The position numbers and the translations under genes are program-made. Positions 24,574 through 31,221 of a DNA stretch of 37,535 nucleotides are shown piece after piece. How positions within the stretch are numbered: position 1 is the first letter of the stretch; each line of letters opens with the position of its first letter. Source of the DNA: Deltaproteobacteria bacterium (lineage in GTDB: Bacteria > Desulfobacterota > Desulfobaccia > Desulfobaccales > 0-14-0-80-60-11); contig JAPLJC010000259.1 in NCBI GenBank assembly GCA_026388765.1, positions 1-37,535 on the forward strand, given 5' to 3'. The notes beneath the pieces were generated by a model, which was not told the DNA's origin, made no database searches, and saw only the letters and a list, made by a program, of their open reading frames with translations.

Positions 24574-25641
24574 ATGAAAAAACCGTCATTCTGCACCATT
24601 CTTTTAGTCGTGGCAATGTTCCTGGCTAGCGCCCTGTCCGCAGTTGCCGCCCCCCATTATACTTGCAAGAAGCTGGGCAGCCTGGGGGGAACAGGTTCAC
24701 CAGAAAGCAGGGCCGAAGCCATCAATGCCGATGGTATGGTGGTGGGGTCGGCGATCACCTCTTCCGGGGATTCGCACGCCTTTCTTTACATCGGGGGCGT
24801 CATGCAGGACCTGGCCACTCTGCCGACTCCTTACAATGTTAGTAGTGAGGCCTCCGGCATCAATGCCGTCGGACAGGTGGTGGGAACCTCGTACTCTTCC
24901 ATCCCTTACCATGCCTTTCTTTGGGGTGGTGGCGTCATGCAGGACCTGGGCACCTTCCCGGGTGGAGTCAGTTGGAGTCAAGCCTTTGGCATTAATGGCG
25001 CCGGACAAGTGGTGGGTTGGGCCTATAACTCTTCCGGGGATCAACACGCCTTTCTTTACAGCGGCGGCGTCATGAAGGACCTGGGCGCCCTAAGCACTTC
25101 TAGCTCTGCTTACGGCATCAATGACGCCGGACAGGTGGTGGGGAGGTCCGGTCACGCCTTTCTATACAGCAGCGGCGGCGGCATGCAGGACCTGGGCACC
25201 CTCCCGGGCGGAGGCGATAGCTGGGCTAATGCCATCAATGCCTCCGCACAAGTGGTGGGAGGGGCCTGGACCTCTTCCGGGCCTCACGCCTTTCTATACA
25301 GCAGCAGCACTGGCATGCAGGACCTGGGCACCCTAGGAGGCGTTAGTAGCGAAGCTTTCGGCATCAATACCACCGGACAGGTGGTGGGGAAGGCCGCGAC
25401 CCTTATGGATACCGCCGCCTTTCTTTACATCGACGGCGTCATGTATAACTTGAATAGCCTGGTAACGAACCAGCCTAAGGGTGTAAATATGTATCTATAC
25501 GAGGCTTATGGCATCAACGACCGGGGCCAGATTATCGCCCACGGCATCGCCGCCCGAGGCACGGACATCGACTACAACGGCGCCTACCTCCTGACCCCGA
25601 CAACGGCGGTGTCCGCCCTCGATCTGCTGCTGCTGGATTAG
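24574..25641 (+). CDS. HAF-repeat secreted protein, array gene 6
   Basis: 355 residues; GGGGAG nine bases before the ATG. Signal peptide KKPSFCTILLVVAMFLASA to SAVAA. Six HAF repeats (SHAFLYIGG, YHAFLWGGG, QHAFLYSGG, GHAFLYSSGGG, PHAFLYSSSTG, AAFLYIDG). The closing unit has a longer loop (NQPKGVNMYLYEAYGINDRG) and an insertion RGTDIDYN before AYLLTP. Tail TAVSALDLLLLD. The gene is followed by the array's spacer without another start codon, then by palindromic repeats. Confidence 0.9.
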   Translation: MKKPSFCTILLVVAMFLASALSAVAAPHYTCKKLGSLGGTGSPESRAEAINADGMVVGSAITSSGDSHAFLYIGGVMQDLATLPTPYNVSSEASGINAVGQVVGTSYSSIPYHAFLWGGGVMQDLGTFPGGVSWSQAFGINGAGQVVGWAYNSSGDQHAFLYSGGVMKDLGALSTSSSAYGINDAGQVVGRSGHAFLYSSGGGMQDLGTLPGGGDSWANAINASAQVVGGAWTSSGPHAFLYSSSTGMQDLGTLGGVSSEAFGINTTGQVVGKAATLMDTAAFLYIDGVMYNLNSLVTNQPKGVNMYLYEAYGINDRGQIIAHGIAARGTDIDYNGAYLLTPTTAVSALDLLLLD

Positions 25642-25741
25642 AGGTCCGGGGAGAGGGTTTGCCTTTAATCCGGGTGACAGCGGACGTCGGCTGCCGCCCA
25701 AGCAAAAGGCGGGCCCGCAGGCCCGCCATCGCGACATTCAG

Positions 25742-25766
25742 CACAGGCTGGAAAGCCTGTGCTACC
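25742..25766. repeat. Palindromic repeat, family A
   Basis: CACAGGCTGGAAAGCCTGTG plus CTACC; third copy of family A, at the broken end of the HAF array. Confidence 0.8.
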
Positions 25767-25773
25767 AAAGGCA

Positions 25774-25800
25774 GGGGCGACCCGGCGGGTCGCCCCTACG
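25774..25800. repeat. Palindromic repeat, family B
   Basis: GGGGCGACCCGGCGGGTCGC plus CCCTACG, adjoining the family A copy. A third palindrome (GGCGGGCCCGCAGGCCCGCC) lies just upstream at 25707-25726, so three elements sit side by side. Confidence 0.75.
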
Positions 25801-25818
25801 GTTGCTACCGAACGTTTC

Positions 25819-26337
25819 TTACCGGCTCCAATACACGCGCACCAACTTATCCCTCTCACCCCAGTTGAAGGTAAGCTCCCCCTTGTAGGCCTTGTAGATC
25901 GCCCGGCCCAGGTGCTGGGCCAGCTTGTCCGTGGTGGTCTCCACCACCAGTTTCTCTCCCTCCGGGGCCATCTGGATGATGCGGTCGCCGACGTTGCGTT
26001 TCCCCACCTTGGCGGCCTCGTTTTCCAGGAGGATGACGAGTTCGTTTTTGTGCTCCACCAAGAACTCGCCGCTCAGGGTGAGGTAGCCTTCCACATAATG
26101 GTCCTTGATCTTGCGGCAGGTGGGGCAGACCACCTGGCGCACCTTGCCGGCGCCCGCCAGCTTATCGAAGAGTTTTGCATCGAAAAACCAGCGCTTTTCC
26201 TGGTAAATGGCGTGGCATTCCTGGCAGACCGCGGCTTCCTGGCCTTCTGCCAGTTCGTAGGGCTCATTGAGCCGGCCGGCATGGCCGAATTGCTTGGCCT
26301 TCTCCCCGCTCCAATTCAGGATCTCGTATTTTCCCAT
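25819..26337 (-). CDS. Zinc-ribbon protein, BCAM0308/NMD3-like
   Basis: 172 residues from ATG 26337; GAGG lies eight bases upstream, while the GTG at 26346 three codons earlier has no site. Two CxxC pairs, CQECHAIY (around residue 36) and CPTCRKIKD (around 69), form a zinc ribbon. The rest is GYLTLSGEFLVEHKNELVILLENE followed by VVETTTDKLAQHLGRAIYKAYKGEL, a small alpha/beta part ending VRVYWSR. The layout resembles proteins annotated as BCAM0308 family, related in its ribbon to archaeal/eukaryotic NMD3; this is from memory. RNA or ribosome association is possible but not shown. Cytoplasmic, apparently a single gene. Confidence 0.65.
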   Translation of the reverse strand: MGKYEILNWSGEKAKQFGHAGRLNEPYELAEGQEAAVCQECHAIYQEKRWFFDAKLFDKLAGAGKVRQVVCPTCRKIKDHYVEGYLTLSGEFLVEHKNELVILLENEAAKVGKRNVGDRIIQMAPEGEKLVVETTTDKLAQHLGRAIYKAYKGELTFNWGERDKLVRVYWSR

Positions 26338-26552
26338 AAGGCTCACCTCTCTTCGGGGCGCCCCTTGTCTCAGGGCGCGGATGAATTATCTTGTTATTAT
26401 CAGGAGTCGGTTTCTCGATGACAGTTCCGTATACAAGTTAAGGCCGAATTTTTGATTTTCTACTTGTCTGGTCGATTTATTCCGGCAAGGGAGGATTTGC
26501 CCAGGCAGTTCCGCAACTGTGATAATAAAAAAGCCTTTTGGGAGAAAACGCG

Positions 26553-26780
26553 ATGGAAAAGTCCAAGCCCGAAGATATGTGGCAGTGCCAGATGACCAAC
26601 TGCGGTTATATTTACGATCCGGCCAGGGGAGATAAAAAGGGGAAAATTCCGCCAGGCACCAGATTTGAGGATCTGCCCGACGACTGGAAATGCCCCTGCT
26701 GCGGCGCCAGCAAACAGATGTTTAAGCCGCTGGCCGGGCCGGATTCGGTGGCGGCCCAGTCGGTTAAATGTGAGCAATAG
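26553..26780 (+). CDS. Rubredoxin with CX4C first knuckle (type II)
   Basis: 75 residues from ATG 26553, preceded by GGGAG; the frame opens earlier (26538) but at a TTG. Rubredoxins carry one Fe(SCys)4 and pass single electrons in anaerobes, often to oxygen-detoxifying enzymes. Cys12 and Cys17 ([12 protein letters not shown]) give CX4C rather than the common CX2C, as in the Rd-2 type known from Desulfovibrio desulfuricans. The second pair is Cys47 and Cys50 (KCPCCGAS), with an additional Cys49 between them. [16 protein letters not shown] is the usual core. A 15-residue C-terminal extension ends in KCEQ, with one more Cys. No redox partner gene is adjacent. Confidence 0.92.
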   Translation: MEKSKPEDMWQCQMTNCGYIYDPARGDKKGKIPPGTRFEDLPDDWKCPCCGASKQMFKPLAGPDSVAAQSVKCEQ

Positions 26781-26842
26781 TGCAGGTGCGCCCTGCCCCT
26801 CTCGTCTCCGTGGGGCGGGCGTCTCGCCCGCCGCCTCACCCG

Positions 26843-26867
26843 CACAGGCTGGAAAGCCTGTGCCACC
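26843..26867. repeat. Palindromic repeat, family A
   Basis: CACAGGCTGGAAAGCCTGTG plus CCACC, downstream of rubredoxin and directly after a GGGCGGGCGTCTCGCCCGCC palindrome (26813-26832). Confidence 0.8.
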
Positions 26868-26983
26868 AATTTTTAAGAACATTTTCCTGAACCCGGGAAC
26901 GAGATAACATCTGGAATTATCCAAAAGTCACTGGTGTCTTCCTTTTCCCCTCTTCCCCGTTTCGCCTTTTCTCCTAACTCTAT

Positions 26984-27619
26984 CTAGAAATCCACGTATT
27001 CCCCCCGCGGCATGCTTCTTAAATGGCAGGTGTCGTTGAGGGCCATGATCTGCCAGGTGTCGCCGGTCCAGTCGAAGCGGTTGATGGCCGTGGTGTCCTG
27101 GCCGATTCGCCAGAAATGGGAGTTGTCGAGACCGATGAGGGCGCAGATGAGCACCTTGTTCACCGCCCGGTGGGCCGCTAAGAGGATGGTCTGGCCCGGG
27201 TGGCGCTGTAGCACCTCAGACACCGCGGCCATAGCCCTGAGCTTCACTTCGTCCAGGGTCTCGCCCTGGGGGAAGCGCACGGTGTGGGGGGCGCGCTCCC
27301 ACTGGCGGTAGAGGTCGGCATACTTCACCTTGACCTCGGTGAGCGGCAGGCCTTCCCAATCGCCGTAACAGAGATCGGTGAGGCCGGGCAGGTCCGCCAC
27401 TTGAAGGCCGTGGTGCCCGGCGATGGCCTCGCCGGTGTCCCGGGCCCGGGACAGGGGCGAGCAATAGGCGGCGTGAAAGGTTTCCCCCTTGAGCCAGTCC
27501 CCGGCCAGGCGGGCTTCTTCCCGGCCCTGGTCGTTCAAAGGGATGTCCCGGGAACCGCGAAAGATTTTGTCCTTGTTCCAGGGGGTCTGACCATGACGCA
27601 CCAGGATGATCCGGGTCAT
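26984..27619 (-). CDS. Histidine phosphatase (phosphoglycerate mutase family)
   Basis: 211 residues from ATG 27619, with AAAGGAG upstream; the frame to 27640 includes the ribosome binding site and is not used. ILVRHGQTPWN carries the phospho-accepting His9 and Arg8; SPLSRARDT and LCYGDWEG supply the second Arg and the acid; LLAAHRAVNKVL holds the second His. This matches the GpmB/CobC-like branch of histidine phosphatases, which act on small phosphorylated metabolites; the AAHR form (not SHG) is typical of proteins labelled alpha-ribazole or broad-specificity phosphatases. The substrate cannot be set from sequence. It lies 40 bases after the ferredoxin-like gene, probably in one transcript. 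Confidence 0.88.
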   Translation of the reverse strand: MTRIILVRHGQTPWNKDKIFRGSRDIPLNDQGREEARLAGDWLKGETFHAAYCSPLSRARDTGEAIAGHHGLQVADLPGLTDLCYGDWEGLPLTEVKVKYADLYRQWERAPHTVRFPQGETLDEVKLRAMAAVSEVLQRHPGQTILLAAHRAVNKVLICALIGLDNSHFWRIGQDTTAINRFDWTGDTWQIMALNDTCHLRSMPRGEYVDF

Positions 27620-27633
27620 TTCCGTCTCCTTTA

Positions 27634-27658
27634 GGGGCACGGCACGCCGTCCCCTACG
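27634..27658. repeat. Palindromic repeat, family B variant
   Basis: GGGGCACGGCACGCCGTCCC plus CTACG occupies almost the whole 40-base gap between the ferredoxin-like and phosphatase genes. It has the same ending (CCCCTACG) as the family B elements. Confidence 0.7.
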
Positions 27659-27659
27659 C

Positions 27660-28505
27660 TCACCAAAGATTATGCGCCAGGGGATGTTCCGACCTGGGCG
27701 TCAGGTGGATGGCGTCCATTTCACAGGCGGAACGACAGATGCCGCAGCCGTAGCAGCGGATGGGGTCGATGAAGGTCTTCCGGTCCATCACCGAGAAGCC
27801 GATGGCCCCGAACTGGCACTGGGCATGGCATTCCCGGCAGCCGGTGCAGGCATCAACGTTCACTTCGGCCACAAACTCGGCCCGGAAGAAGGCATGAAAA
27901 TTATAACGATAACTGAGCATGGCCAGGCAATCAGCCCGATCGCAGTTGCAGAGCCCGCCGATGAAGGGGGTCTTGAAGGTCCAGATGGTGTGAATCAACC
28001 CCTGTTTTTCGAAGCGGCGATGCAAATCGAGGGCTTCGGCCGTGGAGAGGCGGTCAAAATGGGCGTCATCGGGGCCGAGGCGGAAGGTTTCCAGGAAGGC
28101 ATCCTTAAAATCCAGCATCTTTTCGGCGTCCAGACCCAGGCCGAAACAATACTCGGCGTCCGTCCGGCCTTTGTTCATTTTGCGGCAAATGCAGGGGATG
28201 CGGACGATGGAGCGCGCCAGACCCAGCACCTTCTCCAGGTCTTCCAGGGGCACCACCTGCCCGAAGTGGTCCCGGCGCTGACGCCGCTCCTGGAAGCGGA
28301 AGATCAGCTGGCGCAGCCAGGCCGGACCCTGAAGGGCCTTCTGGAAATTTTGCTCGAACTTGGCGCCATCCGCCTGGCCATACTTTTGCAAAAATTCTTG
28401 CAGGTAATGGCGACGCTCCAGGTTATCGAGAAGTTCCTCAGAGTAGTGCTCCGCCTTCAGATACCATTTCTTGCCGTCGCCATGCTGATGACAGAATTGA
28501 CACAT
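27660..28505 (-). CDS. Ferredoxin-like protein with two 4Fe-4S motifs
   Basis: 281 residues from ATG 28505 (MCQFCHQHGDGKKWYL), with GGAGG ten bases upstream. The C-terminal 70 residues hold two cluster motifs, CTGCRECHAQCQFGAIG and CYGCGICRSACEMDAI, each able to bind a [4Fe-4S]. More Cys lie before them: CQFC at the N-terminus, CICRKM (around 105), CFG (120) and CNCDRADC (around 185), so further metal or cluster sites are possible. The N-terminal 180 residues match no enzyme I recognise. Proteins of this plan (MCxFCxKHGEGKKWYL start) are common in sulfate reducers and are annotated only as 4Fe-4S binding. Likely cytoplasmic electron transfer. Probably cotranscribed with the phosphatase gene. 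Confidence 0.8.
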   Translation of the reverse strand: MCQFCHQHGDGKKWYLKAEHYSEELLDNLERRHYLQEFLQKYGQADGAKFEQNFQKALQGPAWLRQLIFRFQERRQRRDHFGQVVPLEDLEKVLGLARSIVRIPCICRKMNKGRTDAEYCFGLGLDAEKMLDFKDAFLETFRLGPDDAHFDRLSTAEALDLHRRFEKQGLIHTIWTFKTPFIGGLCNCDRADCLAMLSYRYNFHAFFRAEFVAEVNVDACTGCRECHAQCQFGAIGFSVMDRKTFIDPIRCYGCGICRSACEMDAIHLTPRSEHPLAHNLW

Positions 28506-28632
28506 TTCTTGGTGGCCTCCAGGCAGTTCAGCGGACAGGAGCGGCACTCCCGGTATTGCCGATTCTCCAACCGCTGGCGCAGCTTTCAGGGAGATTATCT
28601 TGCAGCCTGGAACGAGGATATCTGAGTTAATT

Positions 28633-28670
28633 ATAAAAAGCGAGGGGCCGAATCTAGAAAATTCGGCCCC
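28633..28670 (-). terminator. Intrinsic terminator after the 94-residue gene
   Basis: Ten-bp perfect stem (28670-28661 with 28653-28644, GGGGCCGAAT), loop of seven, then CTCGCTTTTTAT on the reverse strand. It separates the small gene from the ferredoxin-like gene. Confidence 0.85.
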
Positions 28671-28703
28671 GCAGTGACTTGCCTGAGAGGCAATCAGGTC
28701 AAC

Positions 28704-28988
28704 TTAAGGTGCGATGTCCCAGTTGAGCTCAAAGGTATTATCGTATAGGGTGTACAAAAACCCCATCATCTTGCCCACCCCGGGCATGGCCTCATCCTGA
28801 ATCTTCCAGTAGCTCAGATAGATGGCCGGGACCATGCGGGTCTCACCGGTTTGGGGGTCGGGGTCGATATTCTGCCAGACTTCTTTCTTCTCCATGACCC
28901 GCCACAAGGTCCCGAACTTTTGGCTGCGCACGGTCTGCCCTACTCTGGGGAGCTTCTTTTCGCGGATGATCTTCTGAAAGTCTTCCAT
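28704..28988 (-). CDS. Small conserved-looking protein of unknown function
   Basis: 94 residues with a very strong ribosome binding site (AGGAGGTGAC seven to eight bases before the ATG) and its own terminator, so it is probably abundant and transcribed alone. No Cys, no signal peptide, no membrane helix. The first third is basic (IIREKKLPRVGQTVRSQKFG), the middle has charged and acidic turns (KKEVWQNIDPDPQTGE), and the end is aromatic (FLYTLYDNTFELNWDIAP). TLWRVMEKKEVW and AIYLSYWKI read as beta-strands, suggesting a small SH3-like or PilZ-like barrel, but this is a guess. I do not recognise the family. Confidence 0.7.
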   Translation of the reverse strand: MEDFQKIIREKKLPRVGQTVRSQKFGTLWRVMEKKEVWQNIDPDPQTGETRMVPAIYLSYWKIQDEAMPGVGKMMGFLYTLYDNTFELNWDIAP

Positions 28989-29095
28989 AATGTCACCTCC
29001 TAAGGAGAATGGTTAGGGCCTACAGGGAACTTAAGATTGCTACTCCTGATTTTCAAGGGTGGATATCCTTCTATTATTCTTTGTTAATTTTTTCT

Positions 29096-30850
29096 TTAAG
29101 GCAAAGATGTTTCAATGCGAGCCTTCAATGCCAAGAGCGCCCCTTCGGCTTGCAGGATTTCGGTTAATCTTTGCTCCACCTCTCCGGTCCGGCGCGACAC
29201 CGCCTGGGCGCTTTCCTGCTTCTGGACCCTGGCCCGTTCCAAGGCCTGAGTAATGTTTTGGGTGGTATCGCCGATCTTGGCCAGCCAGTCCTGCCGGAAA
29301 TCTCTGGCCAGTTCCTGGAGCCGCTGCTGAAAATCATAGCGCAGGCGGCCGCAATGTTTATCGACTAATTCAGCCACATTTTCCAGGAGTTTTTTGAGCA
29401 GCAAGCCTTTGGTGAACGCCCTGGGGAGCAGCGAAGTCACGGTCATTTGCAGGATTTCCAGGCCCACCGGTTCTTCCTTGAATTTGAACCAGAAATGGCT
29501 CTTGTCGATGAAGGTTTCCTCGGCTGCGAAGCCCCGCAGGGAAAAGTCAAAAATCCGGGCCGTCAATTGCGTCAGGCGCTCCAGGATGCCGTTAATCCGG
29601 CCGGCGAACTCCTGGTGGGTGTCCGCCAACAAGAGTGCAAGTTTGTCAATTTCCTGACGCCGCCAATCCGTGAAAATATCCCGCAGGGCCGCAAATAAGC
29701 AGGCTTCCAGCTCTTTCCGCAGATCCACGGCCAGGTTGCTTTTCCGGTGAAACTCGGCTTCCACCTCCCGGCGCAGCCGGGCCGAGGTGCCGCGCTTAAA
29801 AGTTTCCAAGTCGCCGGTCAATTCCACCATCACGGCCTTGAGGCGCCCGTCGAGGAGCAGGAGGGACATCTCCCGTTCCTTCTCCAGGCCTTGCAATTCC
29901 AGATGGAACCGGGCAATCTTTTCCTCCAGTTCCTTAAGCGGGATGGCGCTGGCCTGCCGCTCCACCTGGAGGGCCAGGGTAGAGTCGTTCAGGGCTTTTA
30001 AGGCCCCGTTGAGACAAGAAATCAGCAATACCCGGCCTTTCTCTTGGTAGAGAAACTGGCGCAGATGGTTTTCAAATTGTGGTAAGAGGCTGGCCTTCAA
30101 TAAGGCGGAACCGCGGTTGGCTTTGCCTTCCAGGGCCAGCTTGGCCGACAGCGGGAAGATCATGACCTTTTGGGTCGCCAGGTTGCCTTGCAGGACCTCC
30201 ACGGTAAAGTCCAGGGCCTCCTGCCGTTCCGCCTCATCAACGTAGTCGATCTTATTCAAGACGAAGAAAAGCTTATGGACATATTCCCGGATATCTTTCA
30301 AGAAATCCTGTTCGGCTGCGGATAAGGGCGGGTCCACGGTGACCACGAAGATGGCGGCGTCGACCTGGGGGAGGTAATTATAAGCCACTTCGGAGTTGTG
30401 GCTATAGACCGAGCCCACCCCGGGAGTGTCGATGATGCGCACCCCATCACGGAGATAATCCGAAGGATAGGCGATCTCCACCTCCCGCACCCCCTTCTGG
30501 TTTCTGGGATTGCCCTTTTCGGTGATATAAGCCGCCAACTCCTCCCGGGTAATGGCGGTGCTTTGGCCGTTGTGAAAATGGACGCGGATTTCGAGGTGTT
30601 CCCCGTAACCCAGTATGGTGACCACCGAAGTCAAGGGGATGATGGCGGTGGGCAGCACCGGCTCTCCCAGCAGGGCATTGATCAAGGTGCTTTTGCCCCG
30701 TTTAAAGGCTCCGAGGATCACCAGATTGAAGCGGTTCTCTCTCAGTTTGTCCAGGAGGCGGGCTACTCGCGGCCCCTTCACTTCCGGAAGCCTATCTAAG
30801 CGGCTTAACTCCTGTTCCAGGGCTTCTTTCAGGTCCCGGTAAACTCCCAT
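29096..30850 (-). CDS. Dynamin-like GTPase
   Basis: 584 residues. Start ATG 30850 follows AGGAG with five bases between. The G domain is complete: P-loop GAFKRGKST (47-55), G2 Thr in PLTSVVT (about 75), G3 DTPGVGS (about 142), G4 LNKID. After residue 240 the protein is mainly helical, with long heptad-like stretches (LKELEEKIARFHLELQGLEKEREM; first part LKELEEKIARFH) and a hydrophobic patch near 470-490 (LGLEILQMTVTSLLPRAF-like region) that could insert into membrane, as in bacterial dynamin-like proteins. Such proteins remodel or repair membranes on GTP hydrolysis. Its leader holds a complete fluoride riboswitch with a terminator, so expression should rise with fluoride; this link is the unusual point. 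Confidence 0.88.
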   Translation of the reverse strand: MGVYRDLKEALEQELSRLDRLPEVKGPRVARLLDKLRENRFNLVILGAFKRGKSTLINALLGEPVLPTAIIPLTSVVTILGYGEHLEIRVHFHNGQSTAITREELAAYITEKGNPRNQKGVREVEIAYPSDYLRDGVRIIDTPGVGSVYSHNSEVAYNYLPQVDAAIFVVTVDPPLSAAEQDFLKDIREYVHKLFFVLNKIDYVDEAERQEALDFTVEVLQGNLATQKVMIFPLSAKLALEGKANRGSALLKASLLPQFENHLRQFLYQEKGRVLLISCLNGALKALNDSTLALQVERQASAIPLKELEEKIARFHLELQGLEKEREMSLLLLDGRLKAVMVELTGDLETFKRGTSARLRREVEAEFHRKSNLAVDLRKELEACLFAALRDIFTDWRRQEIDKLALLLADTHQEFAGRINGILERLTQLTARIFDFSLRGFAAEETFIDKSHFWFKFKEEPVGLEILQMTVTSLLPRAFTKGLLLKKLLENVAELVDKHCGRLRYDFQQRLQELARDFRQDWLAKIGDTTQNITQALERARVQKQESAQAVSRRTGEVEQRLTEILQAEGALLALKARIETSLP

Positions 30851-30872
30851 TGCTTCTCCTTGTCAGGGGAGC

Positions 30873-30913
30873 AAAAAAAAAGACCTCTGCCCCAAGAATA
30901 TTGGACAGAAGTC
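30873..30913 (-). terminator. Riboswitch-controlled terminator of the GTPase gene
   Basis: Reverse strand: GACTTCTGTCC pairs with GGGGCAGAGGTC (11 bp), followed by nine T's. The 5' arm GACTTC is the same segment that pairs in the riboswitch fold, so ligand binding and termination are mutually exclusive. Confidence 0.88.
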
Positions 30914-30962
30914 ATCAGCCCACCTGGTGAGGGTGGGCAATTCAGGCGGACTTCATCGCCGT
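30901..30962 (-). promoter_or_regulatory. Fluoride (crcB-type) riboswitch for the dynamin-like GTPase
   Basis: Read on the reverse strand, GGCGATGAAGTCCGCC starts at 30960, an internal hairpin GCCCACC/GGTGGGC follows, then CTGATGACTTCTG. This is the crcB consensus: GGCGATG..CCGCC, a short hairpin and CTGATGRC. GAAGTC and GACTTC are perfect complements, the pairing that defines the ligand-bound fold. The closest known example, the Thermotoga petrophila fluoride aptamer, has the same order. With the terminator at 30873-30913 it should act as a transcriptional ON switch. Confidence 0.9.
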
Positions 30963-30973
30963 CTCTGGTTTCA

Positions 30974-31003
30974 ATTATTTCTCGAAAAGCGCCTTCATGT
31001 CAA
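30974..31003 (-). promoter_or_regulatory. Promoter for the riboswitch and GTPase transcript
   Basis: Reverse strand: TTGACA (31003-30998), spacer of 17 to 18, then AAATAAT (30980-30974). Transcription would start near 30967, just ahead of the aptamer. Confidence 0.7.
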
Positions 31004-31051
31004 CTTTAAAAGATGCCGGCACGCAGATTTGGGATTTTTGGCACAATTTTC

Positions 31052-31080
31052 TTGACCGGGCAGGGTGAGCGGAGTTAAAT
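31052..31080 (+). promoter_or_regulatory. Promoter for the riboswitch and antiporter transcript
   Basis: TTGACC (31052-31057), 17-base spacer, TTAAAT (31075-31080). Transcription would start near 31087, a few bases before the aptamer at 31092. It is divergent from the promoter at 30974-31003, about 50 bases away. Confidence 0.65.
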
Positions 31081-31091
31081 TATTTTAAGTA

Positions 31092-31157
31092 GGCGATGGA
31101 GTCCGCCGGGGTGGAGGAAGGTTCTGCCCGAACCGTGATGACACTGATGGCTCCTGA
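31092..31157 (+). promoter_or_regulatory. Fluoride (crcB-type) riboswitch for the antiporter operon
   Basis: GGCGATGGAGTCCGCC (31092-31107 approx.), an internal GGTTC/GAACC hairpin with a TGATGACA extension, then CTGATGGCTCCTG. GGAGTC pairs with GGCTCC (one G-U). Same consensus as the reverse-strand copy, but with a different internal hairpin, so it is not a simple recent inversion. Fluoride riboswitches are known to precede ion antiporters and universal stress proteins, which fits the two genes that follow. Confidence 0.88.
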
Positions 31158-31189
31158 TCTCACCGGGTGAGGGTCAGGGGCTTTTTTTT
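31149..31189 (+). terminator. Riboswitch-controlled terminator of the antiporter operon
   Basis: GCTCCTGATCTCACC pairs with GGTGAGGGTCAGGGGC (one bulge), followed by eight T's. It shares the GGCTCC segment with the aptamer, so it is the expression platform. Confidence 0.85.
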
Positions 31190-31221
31190 GGCCGCGGCAG
31201 CACCGGTTTCAGGAGGATTAA

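Larger units (their letters stand above)
19035..25641 (+). repeat. Tandem array of six HAF-repeat genes
   Basis: Six genes of 348-359 codons, same strand, separated by 39-40 bases of conserved sequence (AGGTCGGGGGAGAGGGTT, then a Shine-Dalgarno and CCATG). Each carries six internal repeats, so the block has about 36 related units of ~140 bases. The conserved spacer also follows gene 6 (25642-25670) but breaks off before the ribosome binding site, as if a seventh copy was lost. Confidence 0.9.

Noticed and set aside
19065-25047. Long reverse-strand frames rich in HHLSGGIDA-like repeats opposite the HAF genes
   Set aside because: They mirror the HAF coding repeats, have no ribosome binding sites and no coherent starts; the forward genes explain them.
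19035-25641. Regular ~140-base repeats as a CRISPR array
   Set aside because: The repeats are in phase with long open frames, vary at codon third positions and encode HAF units with signal peptides. There are no short identical repeats with unique spacers.
26480-26530. Part of a cobalamin riboswitch (CCGCAACTGTGATAA)
   Set aside because: Only a short match to the 3' part; the B12 box and the long 5' arms are absent, and the next gene is rubredoxin.
28506-28580. Small Cys-rich frame (CRSCPLNCLEATKKC) upstream of the ferredoxin-like gene
   Set aside because: It overlaps the start and ribosome binding site of the ferredoxin-like gene, begins only at a TTG or CTG, and is about 37 codons; too weak to call, though the Cys spacing is suggestive.
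30873-31189. c-di-AMP (ydaO-type) riboswitch ahead of an ion transporter
   Set aside because: The leader is much shorter than ydaO RNAs and matches the fluoride aptamer on both strands.
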